The position numbers were made by a program, and so were the translations under genes. Below are positions 42,322-50,696 of a stretch of DNA of 52,970 nt, piece by piece; position 1 is the stretch's first letter, and each line of letters begins with the position of its first letter. Below the pieces are notes generated by a model that worked only from the letters and a program-made list of their open reading frames with translations, did not search any database and was not told the DNA's origin. The stretch covers positions 1 through 52,970 of the forward strand of contig MNEA01000155.1 of assembly GCA_001917435.1 (NCBI GenBank), in the 5' to 3' direction. The DNA comes from Acidobacteria bacterium 13_2_20CM_2_57_6. Lineage in GTDB: Bacteria; Acidobacteriota; Terriglobia; Acidiferrales; UBA7541.

Positions 42322-44118
42322 ATGGACAACAAACAGATCGCGAGAATCCTGCAGGATACGGCACAGCTCCTGGAAATTGACGGGGCCATCATCGGCCGGT
42401 ATCGCAGCTATGAGAAAGCCGCCGAACTGATCGATAGCTTACCCGATTCCATCGAACAGCTGGTCAAAGAGCCTGAAAAACTAAAAGAACTGCCGGGGAT
42501 CGGCGACCGCATGGTCGAGCACCTCGAAGAGATCGTGAAAACCGGGGATTACGCGCTGCGCAAAAAACTACTGAAGAAATATCCTGCGACGATTCTGGAT
42601 TTGCTGCAACTGCAGTCCTTGGGACCGAAGAAGGTGGCTTTCCTGTGGTCGAACTTCAAGGCTGGCACGGTGGGGGACGTGGAGAAGCTGGCGAAAGAAG
42701 GAAAACTTCGCGACCTTCCGGGCTTTGGCGAAAAGAGCGAGCAAAACATTCTGAAAGCCGTGGAGGTGTTCAAAAAATCGACGGGCCGCTTTCATTTGGA
42801 CAAAGCCGAAGCGGCCGCGCTGGCAATCGCAGCGCACATCAAAGCGGCAGGCAAGGCCGCGGATTCCGTCACACCGGCAGGTTCGTTGCGGCGAGGAAAA
42901 GAGACCGTCGGCGATCTGGATTTACTGGTCACTCTTGCTGACGGCCACACATCGCAGAAGCACGTCGATGCGTTGGCCAAGCACATCCTTACCTTTCCGG
43001 GCATCGACCAGACACTGGCGCATGGGGAAAACAAGGTCAGCTTCACGCTGCAGGATGGCTTGCAGGTGGATGTGCGGTTACTCGAAAAAGAGAATTTTGG
43101 CGCTGCTTTGCTCTATTTTACGGGATCGAAAGAGCACAACGTGGCATTGCGTGGCCGCGCCAATGACATGGGGCTGACGCTCAACGAGTATGCTCTGGCT
43201 ACGTTGAAAGGTGAAAAGCGGGTCGCCGGCCGCACCGAAGAAGAGATCTATTCGAAACTGAAGCTGGATTTCATCCCGCCGGAGCTGCGCGAAAACACCG
43301 GCGAAATCGCCGCCGCCGAAAATCACATACTGCCGCATCTGGTCACGTTGAAAGACATGAAGGGCGACCTGCAGATGCACTCCACGGCCAGCGACGGCAA
43401 GAACTCGATTGAAGAAATGGCGGAAGCCGCCAAGGAACTTGGTCACCAGTACATTGCGATTACGGACCACTCGAAAGCAGTCACCGTCGCGAACGGGCTG
43501 GACGAAAAGCGCATGGCCGCGCACATCAAGAAAATCCATGCTGCCAACGAGAAGGGTCTGGGCATCCGAGTTCTAGCCGGCGCCGAAGTGGATATTCTCA
43601 AAGACGGATCGCTCGACTACTCCGACGAAATCCTTGCGCAACTAGTCGTGGTGGTTTGCTCGATCCACTCCTACTTCAATGTGGACCGCGCGGCGATGAC
43701 CGAGCGCATGCTTGCGGCCATCGAAAATCCTTACACGCAAATTATCGCTCACCCCACCGGACGCCTGCTGCTCCGGCGCGATCCCATCGATTACGACATG
43801 GAAAAGGTGCTGGAGGCCTGCGCCAAACACGGCGTGGCCATGGAGTGCAACTCCTATCCCGACCGCCTCGACCTGAAGGACGTGTATCTTCGGATGTGCA
43901 AGGAGCGGGGGGTCAAAGTGGCCATTTCGACCGACTCGCACAATACCGGGAACCTTGCGTTTATCCGCTACGGCGTTACCATGGCCCGCCGCGGCTGGCT
44001 CGAAAAGAAAAACGTGATCAACACGCTGCCGGCTAATGAATTTCTGGCCGCCCTTCGCGCAAAACCTGGGGCTGTCCGGTCAGGAGCGCAAAAGAAGAGG
44101 GCGGCGAAGGGAGACTAA
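42322..44118 (+). CDS. polX: DNA polymerase/3'-5' exonuclease PolX
   Basis: The 598-residue protein has an N-terminal helix-hairpin-helix domain (LKELPGIGDRMVEHL, about 54-68, and a second LPGFGEKSEQNI near 133), a family-X polymerase domain with the metal-binding pair in GDLDLLV (about 199-205) and the third Asp in VDVRLL (about 253), and a C-terminal PHP exonuclease domain (DLQMHSTASDG, ITDHSKAV, AGAEVDIL, CSIHSYF, AHPTGR, STDSHNT). It fills short gaps and trims 3' ends in base-excision repair. All PHP histidines and acidic ligands are visible. The gene appears leaderless or nearly so. Confidence 0.96.
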   Translation: MDNKQIARILQDTAQLLEIDGAIIGRYRSYEKAAELIDSLPDSIEQLVKEPEKLKELPGIGDRMVEHLEEIVKTGDYALRKKLLKKYPATILDLLQLQSLGPKKVAFLWSNFKAGTVGDVEKLAKEGKLRDLPGFGEKSEQNILKAVEVFKKSTGRFHLDKAEAAALAIAAHIKAAGKAADSVTPAGSLRRGKETVGDLDLLVTLADGHTSQKHVDALAKHILTFPGIDQTLAHGENKVSFTLQDGLQVDVRLLEKENFGAALLYFTGSKEHNVALRGRANDMGLTLNEYALATLKGEKRVAGRTEEEIYSKLKLDFIPPELRENTGEIAAAENHILPHLVTLKDMKGDLQMHSTASDGKNSIEEMAEAAKELGHQYIAITDHSKAVTVANGLDEKRMAAHIKKIHAANEKGLGIRVLAGAEVDILKDGSLDYSDEILAQLVVVVCSIHSYFNVDRAAMTERMLAAIENPYTQIIAHPTGRLLLRRDPIDYDMEKVLEACAKHGVAMECNSYPDRLDLKDVYLRMCKERGVKVAISTDSHNTGNLAFIRYGVTMARRGWLEKKNVINTLPANEFLAALRAKPGAVRSGAQKKRAAKGD

Positions 44119-44220
44119 TATCGTGCCGGAGGCTCGGCGGCGCCTTTCCCCTGAGGGAACCTTTTGTCCCTTGCTGTCGTATCTTATAGGCAGAACGCCA
44201 TATTACGGAGGGTATTGGAT

Positions 44221-45147
44221 ATGAACTTGCTTCTCCACCGCTCGGCTGTTATCCGGATGGGAATTGCCTGCGCGGCCCTGCTGGGCGCTTCCGCGGTCGC
44301 AGCCAGTGCCGAGGAAGTCACCAAGTCTTTTGCCGTGTCTGGACGCGCCAACGTGCGCGTGGAAACCAATGACGGCGGCGTGCGGGTCACCTCGGGCGAT
44401 GCGAAACAGGTCGAATTTCGCGCCGAGTACCAGGGCTACGAACTGGGCAAGACTTTGCGCGTGGACGCTCATCAAGACGGCGACAAGGTGGAGTTGACGG
44501 TGCGCGTCACCGGCCATTGGGGCTTCTCCTTTGGCCATAATTCGCGGCGTTTGTACATTGAAGTTCGCATGCCACGCGAGGCCGATCTCCAAGTGGAAAC
44601 CGGCGATGGGGCCGTACAGGCTGAGTCCATCAATGGCACGATCAACGTCCATACGGGCGATGGGTCGGTGAAGGCCAATTCGCTGAGCGGCACGATCGAT
44701 CTGCACACGAACGACGGCAGCATTACGGTCGAAAACCTTAAAGGGGATATGCGGCTGCGCACGGGAGACGGCTCGATTGAAGCCCGCGACCTGGACGGCA
44801 AGGTGGAGGCTGACTCCGGCGATGGGCACATTCGGATCGCTGGCCGGTTTGATGCGCTCAATGTGAAAACGGGCGACGGCAGCGTGGACACGCGGGTTCT
44901 GCCGGGATCCAAGATGGCGACGAGCTGGACAATTCGCACGGGTGACGGAAGCGTGGACTTGGTCCTGCCGGCCGACTTCCAAACGAATATTGACGCCAGC
45001 ACGGGCGACGGACACATCAGCCTAGGGGTCCCGGTCACCGTGGAAGGAACGTTCAGCAACTCGCAGATTCACGGCAAGATGAATGGCGGCGGCCAGCCGC
45101 TGACGATCCACACGGGTGACGGGTCAATCCGGCTGAGCAAGAGCTAA
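44221..45147 (+). CDS. Exported DUF4097-like beta-solenoid protein with 18-residue TGDG repeats
   Basis: The 308-residue protein has a signal peptide (IRMGIACAALLGASAVAASA) and a short beta-rich head (about 32-118). From 127 on, a T-[GN]-D-G-[SAH]-[VI] turn recurs at Thr/Ser 127, 145, 163, 181, 199 and 217, exactly 18 residues apart, then at 240, 261 and 298. This is the pattern of a parallel beta-solenoid as found in DUF4097/DUF4098 proteins, which are linked to envelope stress in several bacteria; the function is not known here. The ATG at 44221 follows an ACGGAGGG site. Confidence 0.87.
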   Translation: MNLLLHRSAVIRMGIACAALLGASAVAASAEEVTKSFAVSGRANVRVETNDGGVRVTSGDAKQVEFRAEYQGYELGKTLRVDAHQDGDKVELTVRVTGHWGFSFGHNSRRLYIEVRMPREADLQVETGDGAVQAESINGTINVHTGDGSVKANSLSGTIDLHTNDGSITVENLKGDMRLRTGDGSIEARDLDGKVEADSGDGHIRIAGRFDALNVKTGDGSVDTRVLPGSKMATSWTIRTGDGSVDLVLPADFQTNIDASTGDGHISLGVPVTVEGTFSNSQIHGKMNGGGQPLTIHTGDGSIRLSKS

Positions 45148-45539
45148 GAACTGGTTGCACGGCTGGCTGTGACCGAGAGACCGCTTGGGGCTCAGGAGAG
45201 CGCTAGTTGCAGTACTTGTTTGCTGTAAAATGTAGCTAACGGTTGTCCGTTTTTGGCGACTTCTCTTCCCACCTCTTGAATTGCAACCTATTGAAAACGC
45301 TGGAAGTTTGCTTGGTATCAAACCTGCCCTTTTTTCATCTAAGTCCCTGGGAGACTACCCGTGATTATCTTCGCTCTTCTGGCTGCCCTCGTTCTTCTGG
45401 TAGCAGTTACGCTGATCAGCTCCATCGATTTTTCCCGCACGCGCCGCCACTGATGGTCGATTCCTGCCGGAGGTAGCCCTTTCCCAGGGCTTTCCGCCTT
45501 GCCTTATTCGGCGCATAATCTTTCCGCCGAGTTCCAATA
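45148..45539. other. Region between the solenoid gene and the histidine kinase gene
   Basis: Apart from the possible 30-codon gene at 45361-45453 this stretch of 392 bases has no protein-like frame. It is expected to hold the promoter of the kinase operon. A pyrimidine-rich stretch and short imperfect repeats are visible but nothing of known type. Confidence 0.3.
45361..45453 (+). CDS. Possible 30-residue single-span membrane peptide
   Basis: A GTG at 45361, seven bases after a GGGAG site, opens a short frame: MIIFALLAALVLLVAVTLIS, then SIDFSRTRRH and a TGA. The product would be one hydrophobic helix with a basic tail facing the cytosol. Layout and size resemble single-span accessory peptides of membrane complexes such as KdpF, but no partner is evident. 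It lies about 100 bases upstream of the LytS-type kinase gene. It is too short for statistics; the evidence is the ribosome-binding site and composition only. Confidence 0.45.
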   Translation: MIIFALLAALVLLVAVTLISSIDFSRTRRH

Positions 45540-45557
45540 ATGGGCAAAGGGAAAACA

Positions 45558-46679
45558 ATGCCGCGCAACTCAAGTCAACCCCGGCCGTTTAGCTGGGAAC
45601 TGTTCTTCCTTCTCTTCACGGCCCTTGGCTTTTTGTCGTTCAGCTACAGGTACCTGGACGACCTTGCCCGCGGACACGAGGGGACACTTGCGCGGCGTCT
45701 GCTCGAAGAGGGGACGGGAGTATATTCGGTCCTCGTCCTCTTACCACTTGTCCTTCGATTCGCTCGAATTTATCTATTCGAGAAAAAAGGCTGGCTACTG
45801 CTTGCGGCGAAGCATCTCGCCGGAGCTGTCGCGTTTTCTGCAGTTCATACCAGCATCATGGCCCTGAGCCGTCATTATATTTTCCCCCTTCTCGGCCAGG
45901 GTCCTTACGATTACGGGATTATGTTCTATCGGTATCCGATGGAACTCTCTAACGACTTGATCAGCTATACCGTGTTCGTGGTCGTTTACTACTACTTTGA
46001 GAGGCTACGAATCGCGCAGGCCCAGCAGCTTGCCGCCGCCAAACTGCAGACTGAGCTGGCGCAGGCGCAATTGGAAAATCTGCGTTTGCAATTGCAACCT
46101 CACTTTCTCTTCAACACCTTGAACACAATTTCTTCCGTCATGTACGAAGACGTTCGGGCCGCGGACGCGATGATCACGCAGCTGGGCGACCTGCTGCGCC
46201 TCACGCTGCAGGCTTCGCGAACGCATGAGATTCCCCTCGCGGAAGAACTGGAAATTGCGCGCTTGTATCTCGACCTGATGCAGAAGCGCTTCGAGAACAA
46301 ATTGCAAGTGTCTTACGCTATCGACCCATCGTTGAATGACACCCTAGTGCCGCAACTCGTTCTGCAGCCGCTGCTGGAAAATTCGCTGCGCCATGGAATG
46401 AAGTCCGGAAACGGACCGATCGAGTTGTCCGTCGCTGCACACCGCGAAGATGGCAGCCTTGTTTTGCAAGTTTTGGACAGTGGTTGCGGGCTCGGAGAAA
46501 CTGATTCTTCAGCTATATTCGGCCGCGGCGTCGGACTTTCGAACATCAGGGACCGGCTGGCGCATTTGTATGGCGATCGCCAACAATTCCTGATCTCGAA
46601 CCGGCCCAGCGGAGGAGCAGAAGTGACTCTCCGCGTTCCCTTACACACTTCGGCGCAAATTTCCCAAGCTTCCGAATGA
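45558..46679 (+). CDS. LytS-type sensor histidine kinase
   Basis: From the ATG at 45558 (AAAGGG upstream; an in-frame ATG at 45540 is also possible) the protein has 373 residues. Four hydrophobic segments (about 8-150: WELFFLLFTALGFLSF, VYSVLVLLPLVLRFARIY, LAGAVAFSAVHTSIMAL, LISYTVFVVVYYYF) lead through a short coiled coil to the His_kinase box LQLQPHFLFNTLNTISS (His near 177). The HATPase domain follows with the N-box PLLENSLRHGM and G-boxes DSGCGLG and GRGVGLSNIRDRL. It probably senses a membrane or envelope signal and phosphorylates the LytTR regulator whose gene overlaps its stop by 4 bases. Confidence 0.93.
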   Translation: MPRNSSQPRPFSWELFFLLFTALGFLSFSYRYLDDLARGHEGTLARRLLEEGTGVYSVLVLLPLVLRFARIYLFEKKGWLLLAAKHLAGAVAFSAVHTSIMALSRHYIFPLLGQGPYDYGIMFYRYPMELSNDLISYTVFVVVYYYFERLRIAQAQQLAAAKLQTELAQAQLENLRLQLQPHFLFNTLNTISSVMYEDVRAADAMITQLGDLLRLTLQASRTHEIPLAEELEIARLYLDLMQKRFENKLQVSYAIDPSLNDTLVPQLVLQPLLENSLRHGMKSGNGPIELSVAAHREDGSLVLQVLDSGCGLGETDSSAIFGRGVGLSNIRDRLAHLYGDRQQFLISNRPSGGAEVTLRVPLHTSAQISQASE

Positions 46680-47455
46680 ATTCGCAGTCTCCACTCCGCG
46701 TTCTCATCGTTGACGACGAAGCGCCTGCACGCCGCAAGATTCTTCGGCTGCTGCGCCAGGAGTCAGCTGTGGAGATTGCAGGCGAAGCTGACGGTGGCGA
46801 GGCGGCCGTGGCGGCAATCCGAAAGCAGCGGCCAGATCTGGTTTTTCTTGATGTACAAATGCCCGGGATGGATGGTTTTGGCGTAATTCAATCGCTCAAC
46901 GCGGCGAAAATTCCGCTTCCGCGGGTCATTTTCATTACGGCTCATGACAAGTTTGCGCTGCGGGCGTTTGAAGTGCACGCTTTCGACTATCTGCTCAAAC
47001 CCGTCAGCGAAGAACGGTTTCGTGAAGCGCTCCAGCGGGCAAGAGCTCAGCATGAGCAATCGGCCGACGGATTCGCTTCCCGCCTGGACGCGATGCTGGA
47101 CCAGCTGCAGCGCGAGAAGACTCTTCCCGATCGCTTACTGGTTCAGGAAGATTCGCGAGGAATCTTCGTTCCGGTGAAGGAAATCTCCTGGGTGGAAGCA
47201 GACCGCAACTATGTTCTGCTGCATTGCGGGAAGAAAACACATACGCTGCGAAGCACCCTCGACGCACTGCAGAATTTGCTTGATCCCAAGGTATTCGTGC
47301 GCATCAACCGGGGAACGCTGGTGCGGCTTGACGCCATCCGTGAGCTACTGCCGTGGTTCCACGGCGAGTATAAAGTGATGCTTCACGACAACACGGAACT
47401 TCGCTGGTCGCGGCGCTACGTGACGCAGCGACCGGAACTTCTGAGACTCTCCTGA
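46676..47455 (+). CDS. LytTR-family response regulator, partner of the LytS-type kinase
   Basis: The 259-residue protein has a receiver domain (LRVLIVDDEAPARRKILRLL, Asp in LVFLDVQMPGMDG, FITAHDKFALRAF, Lys in YLLKPVS) and a LytTR DNA-binding domain (RLLVQEDSRGIFVPVKEISWV to FVRINRGTLVRLDAIREL and WSRRYVTQRPELLRL). It overlaps the kinase gene by ATGA, so the pair is translationally coupled. Its targets are not evident; the adjacent ADOP cassette is convergent. It is paralogous to the orphan regulator at 39.4-40.2 kb, with equal length. Confidence 0.94.
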   Translation: MNSQSPLRVLIVDDEAPARRKILRLLRQESAVEIAGEADGGEAAVAAIRKQRPDLVFLDVQMPGMDGFGVIQSLNAAKIPLPRVIFITAHDKFALRAFEVHAFDYLLKPVSEERFREALQRARAQHEQSADGFASRLDAMLDQLQREKTLPDRLLVQEDSRGIFVPVKEISWVEADRNYVLLHCGKKTHTLRSTLDALQNLLDPKVFVRINRGTLVRLDAIRELLPWFHGEYKVMLHDNTELRWSRRYVTQRPELLRLS

Positions 47456-47509
47456 AACAGTGCGCAGCGGTAGACCGCAGAACGCTATGGTTGCGCCAGC
47501 TGAAACGAT

Positions 47510-50176
47510 TCATTCATAGCGGAGAGCGACGATAGGGTCAATTCGCGTTGCCCGGCGCGCGGGGATGAAGCACGCCAGCAGTGCGACAAATACGAGGAGG
47601 CCTGCGACGCCGGCAAACGTGAGCGGGTCCGTGGGGCTGGTGCCGAAAAGCAGGCTGGTCATAAGACGAGTAATCCCGAGCGCGGCGGCTATGCCCAAGG
47701 CAAGTCCAAGGAGTGTCAAACGCGTTCCCTGACCCAGGACAAGGCGGAGGACATCGCGGCGCTGCGCTCCAAGGGCGATGCGGATGCCGAGTTCCTGGAT
47801 GCGCTGTGTGACGCTGTAGGCGATCAATCCATAGGTGCCTACAGCAGCAAGAACCAGAGCGAAAGTTGCAAAAAGTCCCAGAAGAAGCATGGTAAAGTGC
47901 GCGCGGGAAAGCGAATCGGCGAGAAGCTGGTCCATGGTGACGATGGAAGCCATGGGCTGTTCGCGATCCAACTGTTGGAGCTCAGCGAGTATTCCGGAGA
48001 CCACAGCCAAAGGGTCGTTGGATGTGCGCACTAGAATGGTCATTCCCGACATGACGAGTTCGGGATAAGGCCAATAGACGGATGGCTCCGCGGCAACATC
48101 GAGTCCCATTGCTCGAACGTCGCCGACGACGCCAATAATCTCCGATGGCTTCAGCTCGTTTTCTTGAAAACTCTTCATGTAGATGGCCGCTTTCTGTCCA
48201 AGAGGGTTTAGCCCGTTCATGTATTTGTCTACGAAGGCTTGATTCACGATGGTCACATGCTTTTCCTCCGCCATCTCCTGCTCGGTGAAGAGACGTCCGG
48301 AACGCAAAGGGATACTCATGGTGGAAAAGTAGTCCGGGCCGACGACGCGGACATTTGCGACGGGAAGATCCATCAGCGACTGCTGTGGCTGGCTCAGGAT
48401 GTGGACACCCGTGGCCGAACCCAATCCCATGAGAGGAGGAAAACTCTCCATAGTGGCAGAGCGGACGCCGGGAACGGTGCTGATGCGAGTGAGCAACTGT
48501 CGGAAGAAAGCCATCAGCAGTGGATCTTTGGCGTACTTGGATTGTGGAAGGGTCACCTTGAAGGTTAACAGGTGGCCCGTATCAAACCCCGGATTGACGC
48601 CGACCAGCTTGACAAAGCTGCGAATCAGCAATCCGGAGCCGGCGAGAAGGACGAGTGCAAGGCTCAATTGCGCGACAACGAATGCGCTTCTGGCGAAGCC
48701 ACTGCGCTTTCCGGGAGACGCGCCGCGCCCGCCCTCTCTAAGAGTCTGGGCGATTTGCGAATGCGCCGACATATACGAGGGCAGGAAGCCAAAGAGCAAG
48801 CCTGCCAACAAGGTGGCGCCAGCGGCAAATGCCAGGAGGCGAAGGTCAATGGAGACAGAAGTGAGATCGAGAAGATTTCGCGGGCTTGCGGCGAGGAGCG
48901 CGTTCGTACCCACGACGGTGAGCGTGACGCCGATTCCTCCGCCGATCAGGGCAAGCAGCAAGCTTTCCATCAGCAATTGACGAGCGATGCGCCAACGGCT
49001 GGCGCCGATGGCGGTTCGAACGGCGATTTCACGCTCACGGCTGGCGGCACGCGCCAGAAGCAGGCTGGAAACATTCGCGCACGCAATCAACAAGACGAAC
49101 GCAACGGCGCCGAACAAAATCAGCAGGGCAGGACGGAGTTGGCCGGAAATCTGATCGCGCAGGGGGACAACGTTGACGCCCCAGTGTCCGTCAAAATCGG
49201 GATACTCGTGTTCCAGTTGCGCGGCGATGGCGCTCATTTCGGCCTGCGCCTGCGAATGGGTAACCCCCTGTTTCAGGCGCGCAACCACGGTCAGGAAACG
49301 GCCAATTTGCTTATGATCGTGAAACGATTGCGGGAAGACAAACGGAGACCATATGCGAGGCTTTGCGCCGGTGAGAGAGCTGTCTTTGATGAACCAGTTG
49401 AAATTCTGAGGCGCGACGCCAACAACGGTCTGAGGCTTTCCATTGAGAAGAATGGATTTACCGACAATCGCTGGATCGCCAGCGAATCGTTCTTTCCAAA
49501 GGCCGTAATCGAGAATGACGACGTTGTCGTGGCCAGCTTTACCATTCTCGGTAGTGAAACCCGGACCAAGGATAGGATTGACGCCGAGCAAGGAAAAGAA
49601 ATTCGCGGAGACAGCCTGGACGACAACTTCCTCGGGCTCGCCATTTCCAGTGAGATTGTTCCGCACGTCGGCGATATAAGCCATGCTGGAGAAAACTGTG
49701 CTTCGGCTTTGCCAATCGAAGAAATTCGGAGGAGAAACCGTGTTATGAGGATTGGGGTGTTGCGAATTGGATTCCCAGACCATTACCAGGCCGCCTGGAA
49801 CGTGGTACGGAAGTGGGCCGAGGAGAACGGAATTGATGACCGAAAAAACAGCGGTGTTTGCGCCGATGCCGAGAGCGAGCGTGAGGATAGCGACGGCGGT
49901 GAAGCCCGGGCTGCGTTGCAGCACGCGGAGCGCGTAACGAAAATCGCGAGCGCACTCGTCGAGCCAGCCAATGATGTCGACGGCGCGAGTGTCTTCCTTG
50001 AGGAGGGTGGTGTTGCCGAAGCGCCTTTGCGCTTCGTAACGGGCATTCTCGGGAGACATTCCTGCGGCAAGGTTGTCCGCGGTGCGCATCTCGAGGTGAG
50101 AACGCAGCTCTTCGTCGAGTTCACGGTCCAGTCGTCTGCTTCGCAGCAGGCCCTTCAGACGAGCAATGAAAGACAC
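47510..50176 (-). CDS. ADOP-type ABC transporter permease (MacB/FtsX-like), second copy
   Basis: From the GTG at 50176 (GGAGG six bases upstream) the protein has 888 residues. It has the same plan as the first ADOP: a prefix (LLRSRRLDRELDEELRSHLE), first membrane helix (FTAVAILTLALGIGANTAVF), a periplasmic MacB-like domain, a central FtsX block (LILFGAVAFVLLIACANVSSLLLARAA) and a C-terminal block, ending IDPIVALRYE. The longer open frame upstream runs through the PadR gene in another frame and is not used. No ATPase gene is adjacent. It starts 14 bases after the PadR stop and is co-transcribed with it. Confidence 0.92.
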   Translation of the reverse strand: MSFIARLKGLLRSRRLDRELDEELRSHLEMRTADNLAAGMSPENARYEAQRRFGNTTLLKEDTRAVDIIGWLDECARDFRYALRVLQRSPGFTAVAILTLALGIGANTAVFSVINSVLLGPLPYHVPGGLVMVWESNSQHPNPHNTVSPPNFFDWQSRSTVFSSMAYIADVRNNLTGNGEPEEVVVQAVSANFFSLLGVNPILGPGFTTENGKAGHDNVVILDYGLWKERFAGDPAIVGKSILLNGKPQTVVGVAPQNFNWFIKDSSLTGAKPRIWSPFVFPQSFHDHKQIGRFLTVVARLKQGVTHSQAQAEMSAIAAQLEHEYPDFDGHWGVNVVPLRDQISGQLRPALLILFGAVAFVLLIACANVSSLLLARAASREREIAVRTAIGASRWRIARQLLMESLLLALIGGGIGVTLTVVGTNALLAASPRNLLDLTSVSIDLRLLAFAAGATLLAGLLFGFLPSYMSAHSQIAQTLREGGRGASPGKRSGFARSAFVVAQLSLALVLLAGSGLLIRSFVKLVGVNPGFDTGHLLTFKVTLPQSKYAKDPLLMAFFRQLLTRISTVPGVRSATMESFPPLMGLGSATGVHILSQPQQSLMDLPVANVRVVGPDYFSTMSIPLRSGRLFTEQEMAEEKHVTIVNQAFVDKYMNGLNPLGQKAAIYMKSFQENELKPSEIIGVVGDVRAMGLDVAAEPSVYWPYPELVMSGMTILVRTSNDPLAVVSGILAELQQLDREQPMASIVTMDQLLADSLSRAHFTMLLLGLFATFALVLAAVGTYGLIAYSVTQRIQELGIRIALGAQRRDVLRLVLGQGTRLTLLGLALGIAAALGITRLMTSLLFGTSPTDPLTFAGVAGLLVFVALLACFIPARRATRIDPIVALRYE

Positions 50177-50190
50177 AGGACACCTCCCCT

Positions 50191-50523
50191 TCACGCGAAT
50201 CGGAGAACCTGGGCAACAGCCTGAGTGAGGCGCTCCCAGTTCTTTTCTTCCTCGGCAAGCTGCTTGCGACCAGCAGAAGTGAGGCGATAGTAGCGTGCGC
50301 GGCGGCTGTTTTCCGTCGTGCCCCACTCCGCGCTGATCCATCCATCCTGCTCCATGCGGTGAAGTGCGGGATAGAGCGAGCCTTCCTCAACGCGCAGGAA
50401 GTCCTTTGAAACCATCTGGATATGAAGGGTGATGCCGTAACCGTGCGTGGGGCCCCGAGCGAGAGTCTTGAGGACGAGCATGGCCAGGGTGCCTTGGAGG
50501 AGGTCGTTTTTGGGCTTGTTCAA
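50191..50523 (-). CDS. PadR-family transcriptional regulator, second copy
   Basis: The 110-residue winged-helix protein reads [34 protein letters not shown] and [19 protein letters not shown], with the [20 protein letters not shown]-terminal helix of short PadR proteins. It precedes the second ADOP permease in the same way as the first pair. Upstream (50531-50550) the direct repeat CTATAGATAG/CTATGGGTAG is a weak operator candidate. Its palindromes differ from those of the first cassette, so the two regulators probably recognise different sites. Confidence 0.92.
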   Translation of the reverse strand: MNKPKNDLLQGTLAMLVLKTLARGPTHGYGITLHIQMVSKDFLRVEEGSLYPALHRMEQDGWISAEWGTTENSRRARYYRLTSAGRKQLAEEEKNWERLTQAVAQVLRFA

Positions 50524-50696
50524 GGCCGCTCCTATAGATAGCTATGGGTAGAGACGGCCCAACGGACAAAATGTTTCACTGCAAGCCCACGTAAAAACGC
50601 CGTGCGGCAACGGATTGGCCCGTTCGTCCCCGGTCCAAGCCCATTTATCCCGGAGGTGTTGCGCGTCCCACTCTGTTCGCGCTATTCCTTCTTGCC

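Noticed and set aside
45243..45476. 77-codon plus-strand frame before the kinase gene
   Set aside because: No ribosome-binding site and unlikely composition; the shorter frame at 45361 in another phase has both a site and a membrane-like product.
48572..50224. 550-codon open frame on the plus strand opposite the second ADOP permease
   Set aside because: Low-complexity charged sequence without domains; the minus-strand permease is unmistakable.
50177..50341. N-terminal extension of the second ADOP permease across the PadR gene
   Set aside because: The added residues overlap PadR in another frame; the GTG at 50176 has an excellent ribosome-binding site and starts the family prefix.
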